A DNA stretch of 64,000 bases from Streptomyces lichenis (lineage in GTDB: Bacteria > Actinomycetota > Actinomycetes > Streptomycetales > Streptomycetaceae): positions 248,001 through 312,000 of the forward strand of contig NZ_JALPTH010000003.1 of NCBI RefSeq assembly GCF_023218175.1. Direction: 5' to 3'. The position numbers were made by a program, and so were the translations under genes. Shown piece by piece: positions 43,419-54,238 of this stretch. The notes beneath the pieces were generated by a model. It was not told where the DNA came from and did not search any database. It saw nothing but the letters and a program-made list of their open reading frames with translations. The stretch's first letter is position 1, and the number at the start of each line of letters is the position of its first letter.

Positions 43419-44213
43419 GTGTCTCCCCGCTCCCTGATACGCGGCGTGCTGGGCACCCTGATGCTCGCCGCCGCCGCGTTGTCCGCACCCGCCGCGGCGC
43501 AGGCCGCCCCGGCCCCCATCGTCGGCGGCAGCCAGGCCACCGAGACGTACTCCTTCATGGCCTCCCTCCAGCAGCAGGGCCGCCACGGCTGCGGCGGCTC
43601 CCTGATCGCCCCGCAGTGGGTCGTCACCGCCGCCCACTGCGTCACCAGCCGGCAGGGCGGGGTCACCCCGGCCCAGCAGATCCAGCTGCGCATCGGCTCG
43701 AACGACCACACCCAGGGCACCTCCGCCGCCGTCCAGCGCGTCATCCGCCATCCCCGCTACACCGGGGACGTCTCCGGCGGCAACGACATCGCCCTGCTCC
43801 AGCTGCGCACCCAGGTGCAGAACCAGCCGGTCTCCATCGCCTCCGGCTCGCCGTCCGAGAACTCCTCGACCCGGCTGCTCGGCTGGGGCCAGACCTGTCC
43901 CCAGCAGGGATGTTCGCAGCAGCCGCCCCGCTACCTGAAGCAGCTGGACACCCGGATCAACCCGGACCGGATGTGCGCCGCGGGCTTCAACGGCGCCAAT
44001 GAGCTGTGCGTGTACGGGACCCCGCAGGCCACCGCCTGCTACGGGGACTCCGGCGGCCCCGCGCTGATCGGGGGCTCCGGCCGCTGGCAGCTGGTCGGCG
44101 CCACCAGCCGCGCCGGGCAGAACGGGAGCACCTGCGGCACCGGCAACGCCACCATCTACACCGACGTCACCGCCCACCGCCAGTGGATCAGCCAGAACAC
44201 CGGCGGCGCCTGA
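43419..44213 (+). CDS. Secreted trypsin-like serine protease (S1 family)
   Basis: 264 residues. Signal peptide (RSLIRGVLGTLMLAAAALSA, cleavage near AQAAPAP) and short propeptide, then the mature N terminus IVGGSQATETY. The S1 catalytic triad is complete: His in VVTAAHC near 68, Asp in GNDIALLQL near 120, Ser in CYGDSGGPAL near 209. Six cysteines would form the usual disulfides. GTG at 43419 has GGAGG 6 bases upstream; the longer frame adds no signal. Divergent from a LysR regulator. Likely an extracellular digestive protease. Followed at once by an 11-bp tandem array. Confidence 0.93.
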   Translation: MSPRSLIRGVLGTLMLAAAALSAPAAAQAAPAPIVGGSQATETYSFMASLQQQGRHGCGGSLIAPQWVVTAAHCVTSRQGGVTPAQQIQLRIGSNDHTQGTSAAVQRVIRHPRYTGDVSGGNDIALLQLRTQVQNQPVSIASGSPSENSSTRLLGWGQTCPQQGCSQQPPRYLKQLDTRINPDRMCAAGFNGANELCVYGTPQATACYGDSGGPALIGGSGRWQLVGATSRAGQNGSTCGTGNATIYTDVTAHRQWISQNTGGA

Positions 44214-44221
44214 CCCGGCCC

Positions 44222-44309
44222 TGACCGAGTCCCGACCGAGTCCTGCTCGACCCCGGCTCGACCCCTGATCGGGTCCTGATCGGGTCCTGATCGGGTCCTG
44301 ATCGAGCCG
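44222..44309. repeat. 11-bp tandem array, eight units
   Basis: Eight 11-base units run from 44222 to 44309: TGACCGAGTCC, CGACCGAGTCC, TGCTCGACCCC, GGCTCGACCCC, then TGATCGGGTCC three times exactly, then TGATCGAGCCG. It begins 8 bases after the protease stop. The same core (GATC, then GGTCC) occurs in a second 11-bp array at 54086-54238. Unit length close to one DNA helical turn means the sites would lie on one face. Confidence 0.85.
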
Positions 44310-44613
44310 GTCCGAACCATCCCGCGCCGGCGGCTCCTGGGTGGCGGCCCTCCGCCGGGACCCAGTCGGCGCGGGTACCTCGGGTGCCGGGGGTGCAGGT
44401 CCCGGCACCCGGGCCCGTACCGCGAGCGCGGGGGACGCCGCGAAGAGGAGGTACGGCCGTCCCGACAGCCGCACCGCGTCCGGTACGAAGGCGGCGGGCG
44501 GGTGGATCGACGGCGCCCCTGGGGAGGGCCGCCCCGCCCACCCGCCCGCCGCGCACCACACCCCCACACCCCCACAACTCCACAGACCCGCCGGGCAGGA
44601 CCTGCCCGTGCCG

Positions 44614-44666
44614 ACGCCCGTGGGGCCGGCGCAGCGCCACGAGCCTGCGCCGGCCCCACGGGGCGT
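44614..44666. terminator. Long hairpin, 15-bp perfect stem
   Basis: GTGGGGCCGGCGCAG at 44620-44634 pairs with CTGCGCCGGCCCCAC at 44645-44659 across a 10-base loop; ACGCCC and GGGGCGT outside extend the stem with one bulge. It stands in the 480-base gene-free space between the protease array and the dienelactone hydrolase, 400 bases beyond the nearest stop, so it could terminate protease transcripts or mark the end of a lost gene. The rest of 44310-44717 shows no gene. Confidence 0.65.
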
Positions 44667-44717
44667 TCGTCCCCTCGCGGCCGGCAGACCCCCGGCGCCA
44701 AGCCGGCCGGGGGCGGC

Positions 44718-44758
44718 TTGACCACGCGGTCCCCACCGGTGATCGTAAATCGACGATC
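44718..44758 (+). promoter_or_regulatory. Candidate promoter with inverted repeat before dienelactone hydrolase
   Basis: TTGACC at 44718 is a good -35 box; 17 bases later begins GATCGT, six bases (AAATCG), ACGATC, a perfect 6-bp inverted repeat (44741-44758) covering the -10 zone. It lies 34 bases before the proposed start codon and is the only AT-richer patch nearby, so a repressor could sit on the -10 region. Confidence 0.5.
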
Positions 44759-44791
44759 CGAACCGCCCACCGGCCGAGAGGAAGATCCGCC

Positions 44792-45538
44792 ATCCCTGCC
44801 GAGACGCTCCACATCCCCACCCCGGACGGCCGCGCCGACGCCTTCGCCGCCTTCCCCGACCACGGCGAGCGGTGCCCGGGGGTGCTGCTGTACCCGGACG
44901 CCATCGGGCTGCGGCCGGTGCTGGAGGAGATGGCCCGCGAACTGGCCGGGCACGGGTACGCCGTACTCGTCCCGAACGTCTACTACCGGCACGGCCCGGC
45001 ACCGGTGATCGACCTGCCCCCGCACATCGGGGAGGACATCCGGCCCGCGGTCTTCGACCGGCTGACGCCGCTGTACGAGGCGCACACCACCGAACGGGCC
45101 CTGCGCGACGCCGACGCCTGTCTGCGCTTCTTCACCGGTCGGCCTGAGGTCGGCTCGGGGCCGGTCGGGGTGATCGGCTACTGCATGGGCGCCGTGCTGG
45201 CGATGCGCACCGCGGCGGCACACCCCGACCGGGTGGCCGCCGTCGCCGGATTCCATCCCGGCGCGCTGGTCACCGACGCGCCCGACAGCCCGCACCGGCT
45301 CGCCCCGCGGGTCCGCGCCGAGGTGCACCTCGGCCTCGCCGAGAACGACATGACGCCCGAGGTCCGCAGCGAGTTCCACCGGGCCCTGGACGCCTCGGGG
45401 GTCCGCTACACCACCGAGGTCTACCCCGGCACCGTGCACGGCTTCACCATGGCCGACACCGACGCCTTTGACGCGGCAGGGCTGCGGCGCCACTGGGACC
45501 GGCTGCTCCCCCTGCTCGCCCGCACCCTCACCGACTGA
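44792..45538 (+). CDS. Dienelactone hydrolase family protein, apparent ATC start
   Basis: 248 residues. Alpha/beta hydrolase with Cys nucleophile in IGYCMGAVLAM near 126, Asp in LAENDMTP near 188 and His in GTVHGFTM near 219, as in DlhH-type enzymes. The natural N terminus PAETLHIPTPDGRADAF is preceded not by ATG but by ATC (44792-44794), with AGAGGAAG correctly spaced 8 bases upstream. No ATG, GTG or TTG is in frame between this point and far upstream non-coding sequence; the next in-frame start (GTG 44882) would lose the first beta strand. Either ATC is used or the start codon has mutated. Convergent with secA. Confidence 0.83.
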   Translation: MPAETLHIPTPDGRADAFAAFPDHGERCPGVLLYPDAIGLRPVLEEMARELAGHGYAVLVPNVYYRHGPAPVIDLPPHIGEDIRPAVFDRLTPLYEAHTTERALRDADACLRFFTGRPEVGSGPVGVIGYCMGAVLAMRTAAAHPDRVAAVAGFHPGALVTDAPDSPHRLAPRVRAEVHLGLAENDMTPEVRSEFHRALDASGVRYTTEVYPGTVHGFTMADTDAFDAAGLRRHWDRLLPLLARTLTD

Positions 45539-45682
45539 CCCGCCTCCCCGCCGCGACACCCGCCAGGACTCCCCGCCCCGGCACCTGTCACGGCACCTGT
45601 CACGACCGCGGGGCCGGGCCCGGGGGCCATGGCGTCCGACGCCCGGCCCCGCACCCGGCCCCGCGGGCCGTACGTACACCGC

Positions 45683-45717
45683 TCCGGCCGGCGGGAGTGT
45701 GCCTCCCGCCGGCCGGA
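45683..45717. terminator. Bidirectional hairpin terminator, perfect 15-bp stem
   Basis: TCCGGCCGGCGGGAG, a 5-base loop (TGTGC), and the exact complement CTCCCGCCGGCCGGA. Lies between the convergent dienelactone hydrolase stop (45538) and secA stop (45723), 6 bases from the latter. Confidence 0.85.
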
Positions 45718-45722
45718 CCGGG

Positions 45723-48545
<2,823 letters not shown>

Positions 48546-49146
48546 TGAGGCTGGTCTCCTTGCCGGTCGGGCCTGGCACTGGGTCTGGTCCACACGGTCC
48601 GGTCCTGGACCGCCGTGGACGCTGGCACGGGCACGGCAGGTGGGCCCCACCGCATCGGCCATCGTAAGCGAGGACGCCGCCGCGCCGGGAGGTGCGCACC
48701 CAGCCGCGTACCACAGCCGCCCGCCGCCTCGGCACACCGCCCTGCCAGGAGAACGCACGGAAGCCCCGGAAGGTGCCGCCCGACCCGAAACCGGTCGCGG
48801 GGTGATGGTGGTGGGGTACGGCCCCGGGGGGTGGCGGCGGGGTGCGGGCCTGGGGGTGCGGTACGGCCCCCGGGGGGCGGCGGGGTGCGGGCCGGGGGTG
48901 CGGTACGGCCCCGGGGGGCGGCGGGGTGCGGGCCGGGGGTGCGGTACGGCACCCGGGGGCCCGGGGCACCCACCGCGGCCCGGACCGCCCACCGTGCGAT
49001 GGGCACCGCACTCGCCCGCTCGCCCGGCTCGCGGAGACGGCACGGACAGCCCGCCGACCCCACCCCCCCGCCGCAGGCACCCTCAGCCGCCCCCCCCCCG
49101 ACGTAAAGCGCTCGCCCGGGCGCCCCACGGCGACCAGAATCCCGTC
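48546..49146. other. Intergenic region upstream of secA and GNAT genes
   Basis: About 600 bases between divergent starts. It holds the 42-bp tandem array at 48808-48960 and otherwise no gene: the long minus-strand frame that continues upstream from secA is Pro/Arg filler. No clear promoter boxes were recognised. Confidence 0.6.
48808..48960. repeat. Tandem repeat of about 42 bp, four copies
   Basis: GTACGG recurs at 48816, 48861, 48903 and 48944, each time followed by CCCCGGGGGG-type sequence and GCGGCGGGGTGCGGGC. Units are 45, 42 and 41 bases; the last is partial and diverged. It sits about 260 bases upstream of the secA start. Confidence 0.82.
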
Positions 49147-49731
49147 ATGGAACCCGTCACGCTGACCACACCGCGCCTGCTGCTGGACGCCTTCACACCG
49201 GAGGACGTCGACGCCGTCTTCGAGGCCTGCCAGGACGCGGCGGTGCAGCGCTGGACGACGATCCCGGTGCCGTACGGGCGTGAGCACGCCGAGTCCTTCG
49301 TGCTGCGGATGGCCCCGGACGGCTGGCACCACGAGACGGAGTTCACCTTCGCGGTACGCGGACCCGGCGGTGGTACGCCGATGGGCGCGGCCTCCGTCCA
49401 CCATCCGCGCCCCGGCTACTGGGAGGTCGGCTACTGGATGGGCGCCGGCCACCGCGGCGCCGGCCACACGGCCGAGACGGTCTCCGCGCTGGCCCGCTGG
49501 GCCTTCACCGAGCTGGGCTGCCACCGGCTGGACTGGCGGGCCGAGGTGGGCAACACCGCCTCCCTGGGTACGGCCCGGCGCGCGGGCTTCACCCTGGAGG
49601 GTGTCCAGCGCGCGGCCCTGAGCAGCAACGGCACCCTGCGCGACTGCTGGCGGGCCTCGCTGCTGCCCTCCGACCTCGGCCTGCCCACCCCGGTGCCGTA
49701 CCTCCCCGCCTCGCCGGACCCCGCCGCTTGA
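49147..49731 (+). CDS. GNAT-family N-acetyltransferase (RimJ/RimL type)
   Basis: 194 residues. EPVTLTTPRLLLDAFTPEDV at the start is the classic RimJ/RimL opening; the acetyl-CoA loop is WMGAGHRGAGHTAETVSALA near 99, followed by RLDWRAEVGNTASLGTARRA. ATG at 49147 is the first after the repeat region. Substrate unknown; such enzymes acetylate protein N termini, antibiotics or small amines. It is 95 bases upstream of the YcaQ-like gene on the same strand. Confidence 0.88.
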   Translation: MEPVTLTTPRLLLDAFTPEDVDAVFEACQDAAVQRWTTIPVPYGREHAESFVLRMAPDGWHHETEFTFAVRGPGGGTPMGAASVHHPRPGYWEVGYWMGAGHRGAGHTAETVSALARWAFTELGCHRLDWRAEVGNTASLGTARRAGFTLEGVQRAALSSNGTLRDCWRASLLPSDLGLPTPVPYLPASPDPAA

Positions 49732-49826
49732 CCGGAACCGCCGGAGCGGGCGGAACGCAACCGTCCGGGCGGGCGCCCGGCAGGTGGCGCGCCGGGGTGT
49801 CAGTGGCGCGGTCTATCGTGCCCCTC

Positions 49827-50996
49827 ATGACGACCGCGCCGCCCCCTCTCGCCGAACTCTCCGCCGACGAGGCCCGTCGGATCGCGCTGCGTGCCCAGGG
49901 CCTGCTGGGCGCCCCGGACCGCCGGGCCGGTGTGCGCGGGGTGCTGCGGCACCTGGGGGCCGTACAGCTGGACACCATCTCGGTGCTGGCCCGCTCGCAC
50001 GAGCTGGTGCCGTACGCGCGCCTGGGCGCCGTGGGCCGGCCGGTGGTCGACGCCGCGTACTGGACCGGGGCGCACGCCTTCGAGTACTGGTCGCACGCGG
50101 CCTGCATCCTGCCCATCGAGGAGTGGCCGCACTTCGCCTTCCGCCGCCGGGCCTTCCGCGCGCGGCCGCAGTGGTCGCACGACCTGCCGGAGGGTGCCTA
50201 CGAGACGGTGGTCAAGCAGTTGCGCGCCGAGGGGCCGCTCACCGCCACCGAGCTCGGCGGCGCGAAGAACGGCGGCGAGTGGTGGGACTGGTCGGCGTCC
50301 AAGGTCGCCGTGGAGCGCGCGCTGATGTACGGGGAGGTGGTGTGCGTCGAGCGGCGCGGCTGGAAGCGGGTGTACGACCTGGCCGAGCGGGCCGTCCCGG
50401 CGGAGCTGCTCCACGACGAGCTGGACGACACCGAGTGCCTGCGGCGCCTGGTGCGGCTGGCCGGGGAGGCCCTGGGGGTGGGCACCCGCGCCGACATCGC
50501 GGACTACCACCGGCTCAAGGGCGAGCAGTTCGACGCCGTGGCCGCCGACTCGGGACTGGTCCCGGTGCGGGTCGAGGGCTGGGAGAAGCCCGCCTGGGCG
50601 GACCCGGCCGCGCTGGAGACGGCACCGCGCGGGCGGCACCGCACCACGCTCCTCTCCCCGTTCGACTCACTGATCTGGGAGCGCGCCCGCACCGAGCGGA
50701 TCTTCGGGTTCACGCACCGGCTGGAGGCCTATGTGCCCCGGCAGAAGCGCATACACGGCTACTTCGCCATGCCGCTGCTGGCCGGCGGCCGGCTGCTGGG
50801 CCGGGTCGACCCGGCGCGGGAGGGGCGCACCCTGATCGCCCGCCAGGTGTCGCTGGACTCCGCCAAGGCGGTGGAGCCGATGGCGCGGGCCCTGCGGGAG
50901 GCGGCGGAGTGGGTGGGCTGCGATGCGGTACGCGTGGAGCGCGTCGACCGTACGGAGTTGGCGGCCCCGCTCACGGCGACCCTGGCCGCCCTCTGA
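49827..50996 (+). CDS. YcaQ-like winged-helix DNA glycosylase family protein
   Basis: 389 residues. Belongs to the HTH_42/YcaQ family, whose characterised members (AlkX, AZL) unhook DNA crosslinks made by natural products such as azinomycin. Visible: LSADEARRIALRAQGLLG, GVLRHLGAVQLDTISVLARS, VVDAAYWTGAHAFEYWSHAA and, in the catalytic region, the Q-x-D-like QLDTIS plus LLSPFDSLIWERARTERIFG near 275. ATG at 49827 is preferred to a frame start 33 codons upstream. Core gene next to secA in Streptomyces. Confidence 0.88.
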   Translation: MTTAPPPLAELSADEARRIALRAQGLLGAPDRRAGVRGVLRHLGAVQLDTISVLARSHELVPYARLGAVGRPVVDAAYWTGAHAFEYWSHAACILPIEEWPHFAFRRRAFRARPQWSHDLPEGAYETVVKQLRAEGPLTATELGGAKNGGEWWDWSASKVAVERALMYGEVVCVERRGWKRVYDLAERAVPAELLHDELDDTECLRRLVRLAGEALGVGTRADIADYHRLKGEQFDAVAADSGLVPVRVEGWEKPAWADPAALETAPRGRHRTTLLSPFDSLIWERARTERIFGFTHRLEAYVPRQKRIHGYFAMPLLAGGRLLGRVDPAREGRTLIARQVSLDSAKAVEPMARALREAAEWVGCDAVRVERVDRTELAAPLTATLAAL

Positions 50997-51078
50997 CCGC
51001 CGCCGGGGCACGACCCGAGGGGTCACCGGCCACCGGCCTTCACCCCACCGAGCGACCGCCCCCGTCCCCACCCCCGCC

Positions 51079-51906
51079 CTACCGAATCTCCAGGATCTTC
51101 TCCCGCATCGCGTAGACCACCGCCTCCATCCGGGAGTGCAGTTGCAGCTTCTCCAGGATGTTGCGGACATGGTTCTTCACGGTGTTCTCGGAGATGAACA
51201 ACTCCTTGGCGATGTCCCGGTTGTTCATCCCGGTGGCGACCAGCTTCAGCACCTCCAGCTCCCGGTCCGTCAGCCGGGGCGCGGGGACCAGCCGCCGCTC
51301 GTCGGTGCGCTGGATCATCGACTTGAACTCGGTGAGCAGCTTGGAGGCCATCGACGGGCTGATCTGCGACTGGCCGTCGGCCACCGCGCGGATGGCGGTG
51401 GCCACCTCGTCGGTGGAGATCTCCTTGAGCAGGTACCCGGTGGCACCCGCCTTGATGGCCTCGTAGAGGTCCGCCTCCTCGTCGCTGATCGTCAGCATGA
51501 TGATCTTCGCGCTGGGGGCGACCTCCTTGATGGAGGTGCACGCCTCGATGCCGCCGCGCCGGGGCATCCGCACATCCATCAGCACGATGTCGGGCAGCAG
51601 GTCGGCGGCCTTGTCGACGGCCTCCGCGCCGTCCCCCGCCTCGCCGACCACCTCGATGTCCTCCTCGTGGGCGAGGACGATCTCCAGCCCTCGGCGGAAG
51701 AGGGCGTGGTCGTCGACGACGAGGACCCGGATCGGTTCGGACCGCGCCGGCACACCCTCCCCGCGACCGCCCGGTCCATCGGCATCACGGTCATGGCTCT
51801 CGGCATCACGACTGTCACGGCCGTCGGCATCGCGCGCGGCGCCGGTTCCGCTCATCGGGGCGCCGGAGCCTCCCCGGTAGTGCACCGGGCCGAAGCTGTC
51901 CGCCAT
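51079..51906 (-). CDS. NarL/LuxR-type response regulator
   Basis: 275 residues. An unusual acidic, Asp/Gly-rich leader of about 58 precedes the receiver domain: VLVVDDHALFRRGL near 61, phosphoacceptor Asp111 in VLMDVRMPRRGG, conserved Thr/Lys region MLTISDEEA and GATGYLLKEIS. The LuxR helix-turn-helix is at the C terminus (LTDRELEVLKLVATGMNNRD, ENTVKNHVRNILEKL). ATG at 51906 has GGGAGG 4 bases upstream. No sensor kinase gene is adjacent, so its partner lies elsewhere or it is an orphan. Confidence 0.93.
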   Translation of the reverse strand: MADSFGPVHYRGGSGAPMSGTGAARDADGRDSRDAESHDRDADGPGGRGEGVPARSEPIRVLVVDDHALFRRGLEIVLAHEEDIEVVGEAGDGAEAVDKAADLLPDIVLMDVRMPRRGGIEACTSIKEVAPSAKIIMLTISDEEADLYEAIKAGATGYLLKEISTDEVATAIRAVADGQSQISPSMASKLLTEFKSMIQRTDERRLVPAPRLTDRELEVLKLVATGMNNRDIAKELFISENTVKNHVRNILEKLQLHSRMEAVVYAMREKILEIR

Positions 51907-52142
51907 CGTTCCTCCCCTGCAGGCATCGCCTGACGCTTGCGCTTCCTTCCGCCAACCTCGTTCATCGGGGCAATGGTTGGCGCGTGCGGACATGATTCCA
52001 CGTCCAGGGGGCGGCGCGGTGTACCAGCGGTGGCGGGTGTGAACCCGTGGTGGCACGGTGGTGCCCCTGGGGCGCACGAGGGGCGCTCCAGGGGCACATT
52101 GAGGCACCGTATGGGGGCGGACAGACTGTCGTCAGCGGCTGT

Positions 52143-52178
52143 CAGCCGCTCTCCGTCACTCAGCCGCTCTCCGTCACT
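52143..52178. repeat. 18-bp tandem duplication at the hpf stop
   Basis: CAGCCGCTCTCCGTCACT occurs twice in tandem (52143-52160 and 52161-52178); the second copy ends at the last base of the hpf stop codon. Confidence 0.75.
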
Positions 52179-52867
52179 CAGCCGCCGAGCGCACCGCCGG
52201 CGCCGCCGGGTTCGGCACCGGCCAGCGGGTCGCTCTCCAGATGGATGACGCCGTAGTCGTAGGCGTGCCGCCGGTAGACCACACTGGGCTGCTTCGTCTC
52301 GGAGTCGACGAACAGGTAGAAGTCGTGCCCGACCAGCTCCATCTCGTAGAGAGCCTGGTCGAGTGTCATCGGCGCGGCCGTGTGGGTCTTCTCGCGGACC
52401 ACCAGGGGCCCTTCCCCCTGCACCTCCAGGGAGCCGATCCGGGTCGTCGGAACGGCGTCCTCGGCTTCGGTGGCGATCACGGTGCCGTCGGCGCTCAGTT
52501 GTGCCACACCCGGCACGGTGTCGGCGACCTCCGCGGCCGACAGCCGACCCGTGCCCCGGCGGTCGTGGCGCTTGTCGTGCTGCTTGCGCAGCCGCGCCTC
52601 CAACTTGCCGGTGGCGAGGTCCAGCGCGGCGTAGGGGTCGGCCGCCGATGCTTCCGCCCGGATCACCGGGCCGCGGGAGTGGAGTGTGATTTCCACGCGG
52701 TCGGACCGGTCGGCCTGCCGCGGGTTGTGTTCCTTGGACACCTCGACGTCGAGGCTGATCACCTTGCCGTCGAGCTTCTGGATCTTCTCCAGCTTCAGCT
52801 TCTCGGCCACGTGCTTGCGGAACCGCTCGGGTACCTCGGTCTTGCGGCCCTTGACGACGATGTCCAC
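52178..52867 (-). CDS. hpf: Long-form ribosome hibernation promoting factor
   Basis: 229 residues. N-terminal S30EA domain (DIVVKGRKTEVPERFRKHVA, VEITLHSRGPVIRAEA) binds the 30S decoding site; a linker leads to the C-terminal dimerisation domain (YEMELVGHDFYLFVDSETKQ, PSVVYRRHAYDYGVIHLE) that joins two ribosomes into 100S particles. GTG at 52867 has GGAG 6 bases upstream and matches the family's start; a longer frame upstream is not conserved. It ends in a Gly/Ala tail. Core gene in the comF-lpqB neighbourhood. Confidence 0.95.
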   Translation of the reverse strand: MDIVVKGRKTEVPERFRKHVAEKLKLEKIQKLDGKVISLDVEVSKEHNPRQADRSDRVEITLHSRGPVIRAEASAADPYAALDLATGKLEARLRKQHDKRHDRRGTGRLSAAEVADTVPGVAQLSADGTVIATEAEDAVPTTRIGSLEVQGEGPLVVREKTHTAAPMTLDQALYEMELVGHDFYLFVDSETKQPSVVYRRHAYDYGVIHLESDPLAGAEPGGAGGALGG

Positions 52868-53163
52868 GCAGAACTCCGTTCCCGGATAGCTTGGCCGGCC
52901 CACCGGCCGGCGAGCATTTCCTTTTACACCCAGACCCCGGTGAGCGCCGGAGTCCCGGACTTGGCGACTCGACCTCCTCCTCCCCCGTCGGCGAGCCTCC
53001 AACCCCACCATTCATCGATGCCCTGACCTGCGCCGGAACGCTCCCGGCGCAGCACCCAGCGCATTCGGTGAAGCGCGGCTTTCGCCATTCCTCACACCGA
53101 ACATAGCTCGCAGGAGCGGGTATCGGCACCCGCTGTCCGCACCTGTCTACGATCAGGTGCTTT

Positions 53164-53973
53164 TCAGCTCTCACCACCTGCAACGATGCAAGTTCCCCGT
53201 CCGTTCCGGTTTAATTCGAACGACATCGCCGGAGCGCAGACCACCGCCGCGGGAGGCCCCCGGCGACCGGCGGGAAGCGCCGCGGCGAGGGCGCGGGAGG
53301 CCTCCGCCAGGGAGGCCCCGGTGGTCATCAGATCGTCCACCAGCACCGGCCGCCCTCCCTCGCGCAGCCACCCGTCGAGCAGCCGCCCACCGCCCGGCAC
53401 CAGCTCCAGCGCCCCGGCCATGTTGTCCAGCCGCTCCCTGGCCGTCAGCGCCGCCTGGTCGGCCACCCGTCCGCGCTGGCGCAGCACCGGCAGCACCCGT
53501 GCGGGCGTCCCGGTGCGCCGCAGCTCGGCGGCCGCGGCGGCGGCGATCCGGCGCCCCGGGTCATGACCCCGCGCCCGTACCGCCCGCCGTGCCGACGGCA
53601 CCGGCACCAGCAGCAGCGGCCCGCCACCACCACCCCGTGCGGCTGCCAGGGACCGACGTGCGGCTGATGTCGGGCAGTCGGCGGCGGCCGCCCGTACCGC
53701 CTCCGCCAGGGCCGCGCCCAGCGGCCGCACGGAGGGCAGGGCGCCCCGCTCCTTGTGCCCCAGCAGCACCGCACGAGGGGCGTTCGCATACGGGGCGGCC
53801 GCGAACACCGGGGGCAGGCCCGCCGGCTCCGGCACCGGCCGTACCCGCTGCGCCCCGCTCCCGTACAGCGCCTGCGCGCAGCCCTCGCACCACCGCGTCC
53901 GGGGTCGGCCGCACCCCGCGCAGTCGACGGGCAGCACCAGCCCGGCGATCTCGTCCCACCACTGTCGCACCAC
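53164..53973 (-). CDS. ComF-family phosphoribosyltransferase-like protein
   Basis: 269 residues. N-terminal zinc-ribbon-like cysteines (CAGCGRPRTRWCEGC near 15-30), then a type I phosphoribosyltransferase fold: LLVPVPSARRAVRARGHDPG near 115 and the PRPP loop PVLVDDLMTTGASLAEA near 215. ComF proteins act with DNA uptake machinery in some bacteria; in Streptomyces the role is unproven. GTG at 53973 is chosen just before the conserved region; the frame is open upstream only because it crosses the 11-bp array. Confidence 0.85.
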   Translation of the reverse strand: MVRQWWDEIAGLVLPVDCAGCGRPRTRWCEGCAQALYGSGAQRVRPVPEPAGLPPVFAAAPYANAPRAVLLGHKERGALPSVRPLGAALAEAVRAAAADCPTSAARRSLAAARGGGGGPLLLVPVPSARRAVRARGHDPGRRIAAAAAAELRRTGTPARVLPVLRQRGRVADQAALTARERLDNMAGALELVPGGGRLLDGWLREGGRPVLVDDLMTTGASLAEASRALAAALPAGRRGPPAAVVCAPAMSFELNRNGRGTCIVAGGES

Positions 53974-54085
53974 CCCACGGTGGCAGCGCCCGCCCACCCT
54001 CGGCCACCCCTGTGGACAACCCTCTCCCAAGCAAGCCGGCGGGTACGGGCCGGGCTTGTCCCGGACAGACCGGCCCCACCAAAGA

Positions 54086-54238
54086 GATCTGGTCCCAACC
54101 CGATCCAGCCCCGTGCAGACCCAGACCCGGTCCAGACCCCATCCAGACCCGTCCAGACCCAGACCCGGTCCAGACCCCATCCAGATCCGGTCCAGACCCA
54201 ACCCAGCCCCAATCCAGACACGGTCCGGATCCGGTCTA
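54086..54238. repeat. 11-bp tandem array between lpqB and comF
   Basis: Units of mostly 11 bases with consensus GAYCCGGTCCA run from 54086 to the lpqB stop at 54236-54238: GACCCGGTCCA, GACCCCATCCA, a 10-base GACCCGTCCA, an extra 6-base step, then the first two again, GATCCGGTCCA, GACCCAACCCA, GCCCCAATCCA, GACACGGTCCG, GATCCGGTCTA. The block GACCCGGTCCA, GACCCCATCCA occurs twice 38 bases apart. The last unit includes the lpqB stop codon. Related to the array at 44222-44309. Confidence 0.82.

Noticed and set aside
48546..49043. 166-codon N-terminal extension of SecA
   Set aside because: The extension is translated tandem-repeat DNA; SecA proteins begin at the VFNKLMR region with its own ribosome site.
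53974..54201. N-terminal extension of the ComF-like protein through the 11-bp array
   Set aside because: Reads as repeated Gly/Leu/Asp/Arg/Trp filler from the array; the conserved protein starts at the zinc-ribbon cysteines.
54086..54238. CRISPR array
   Set aside because: Units are 11 bases with no unique spacers and no cas genes; it is a simple tandem repeat.
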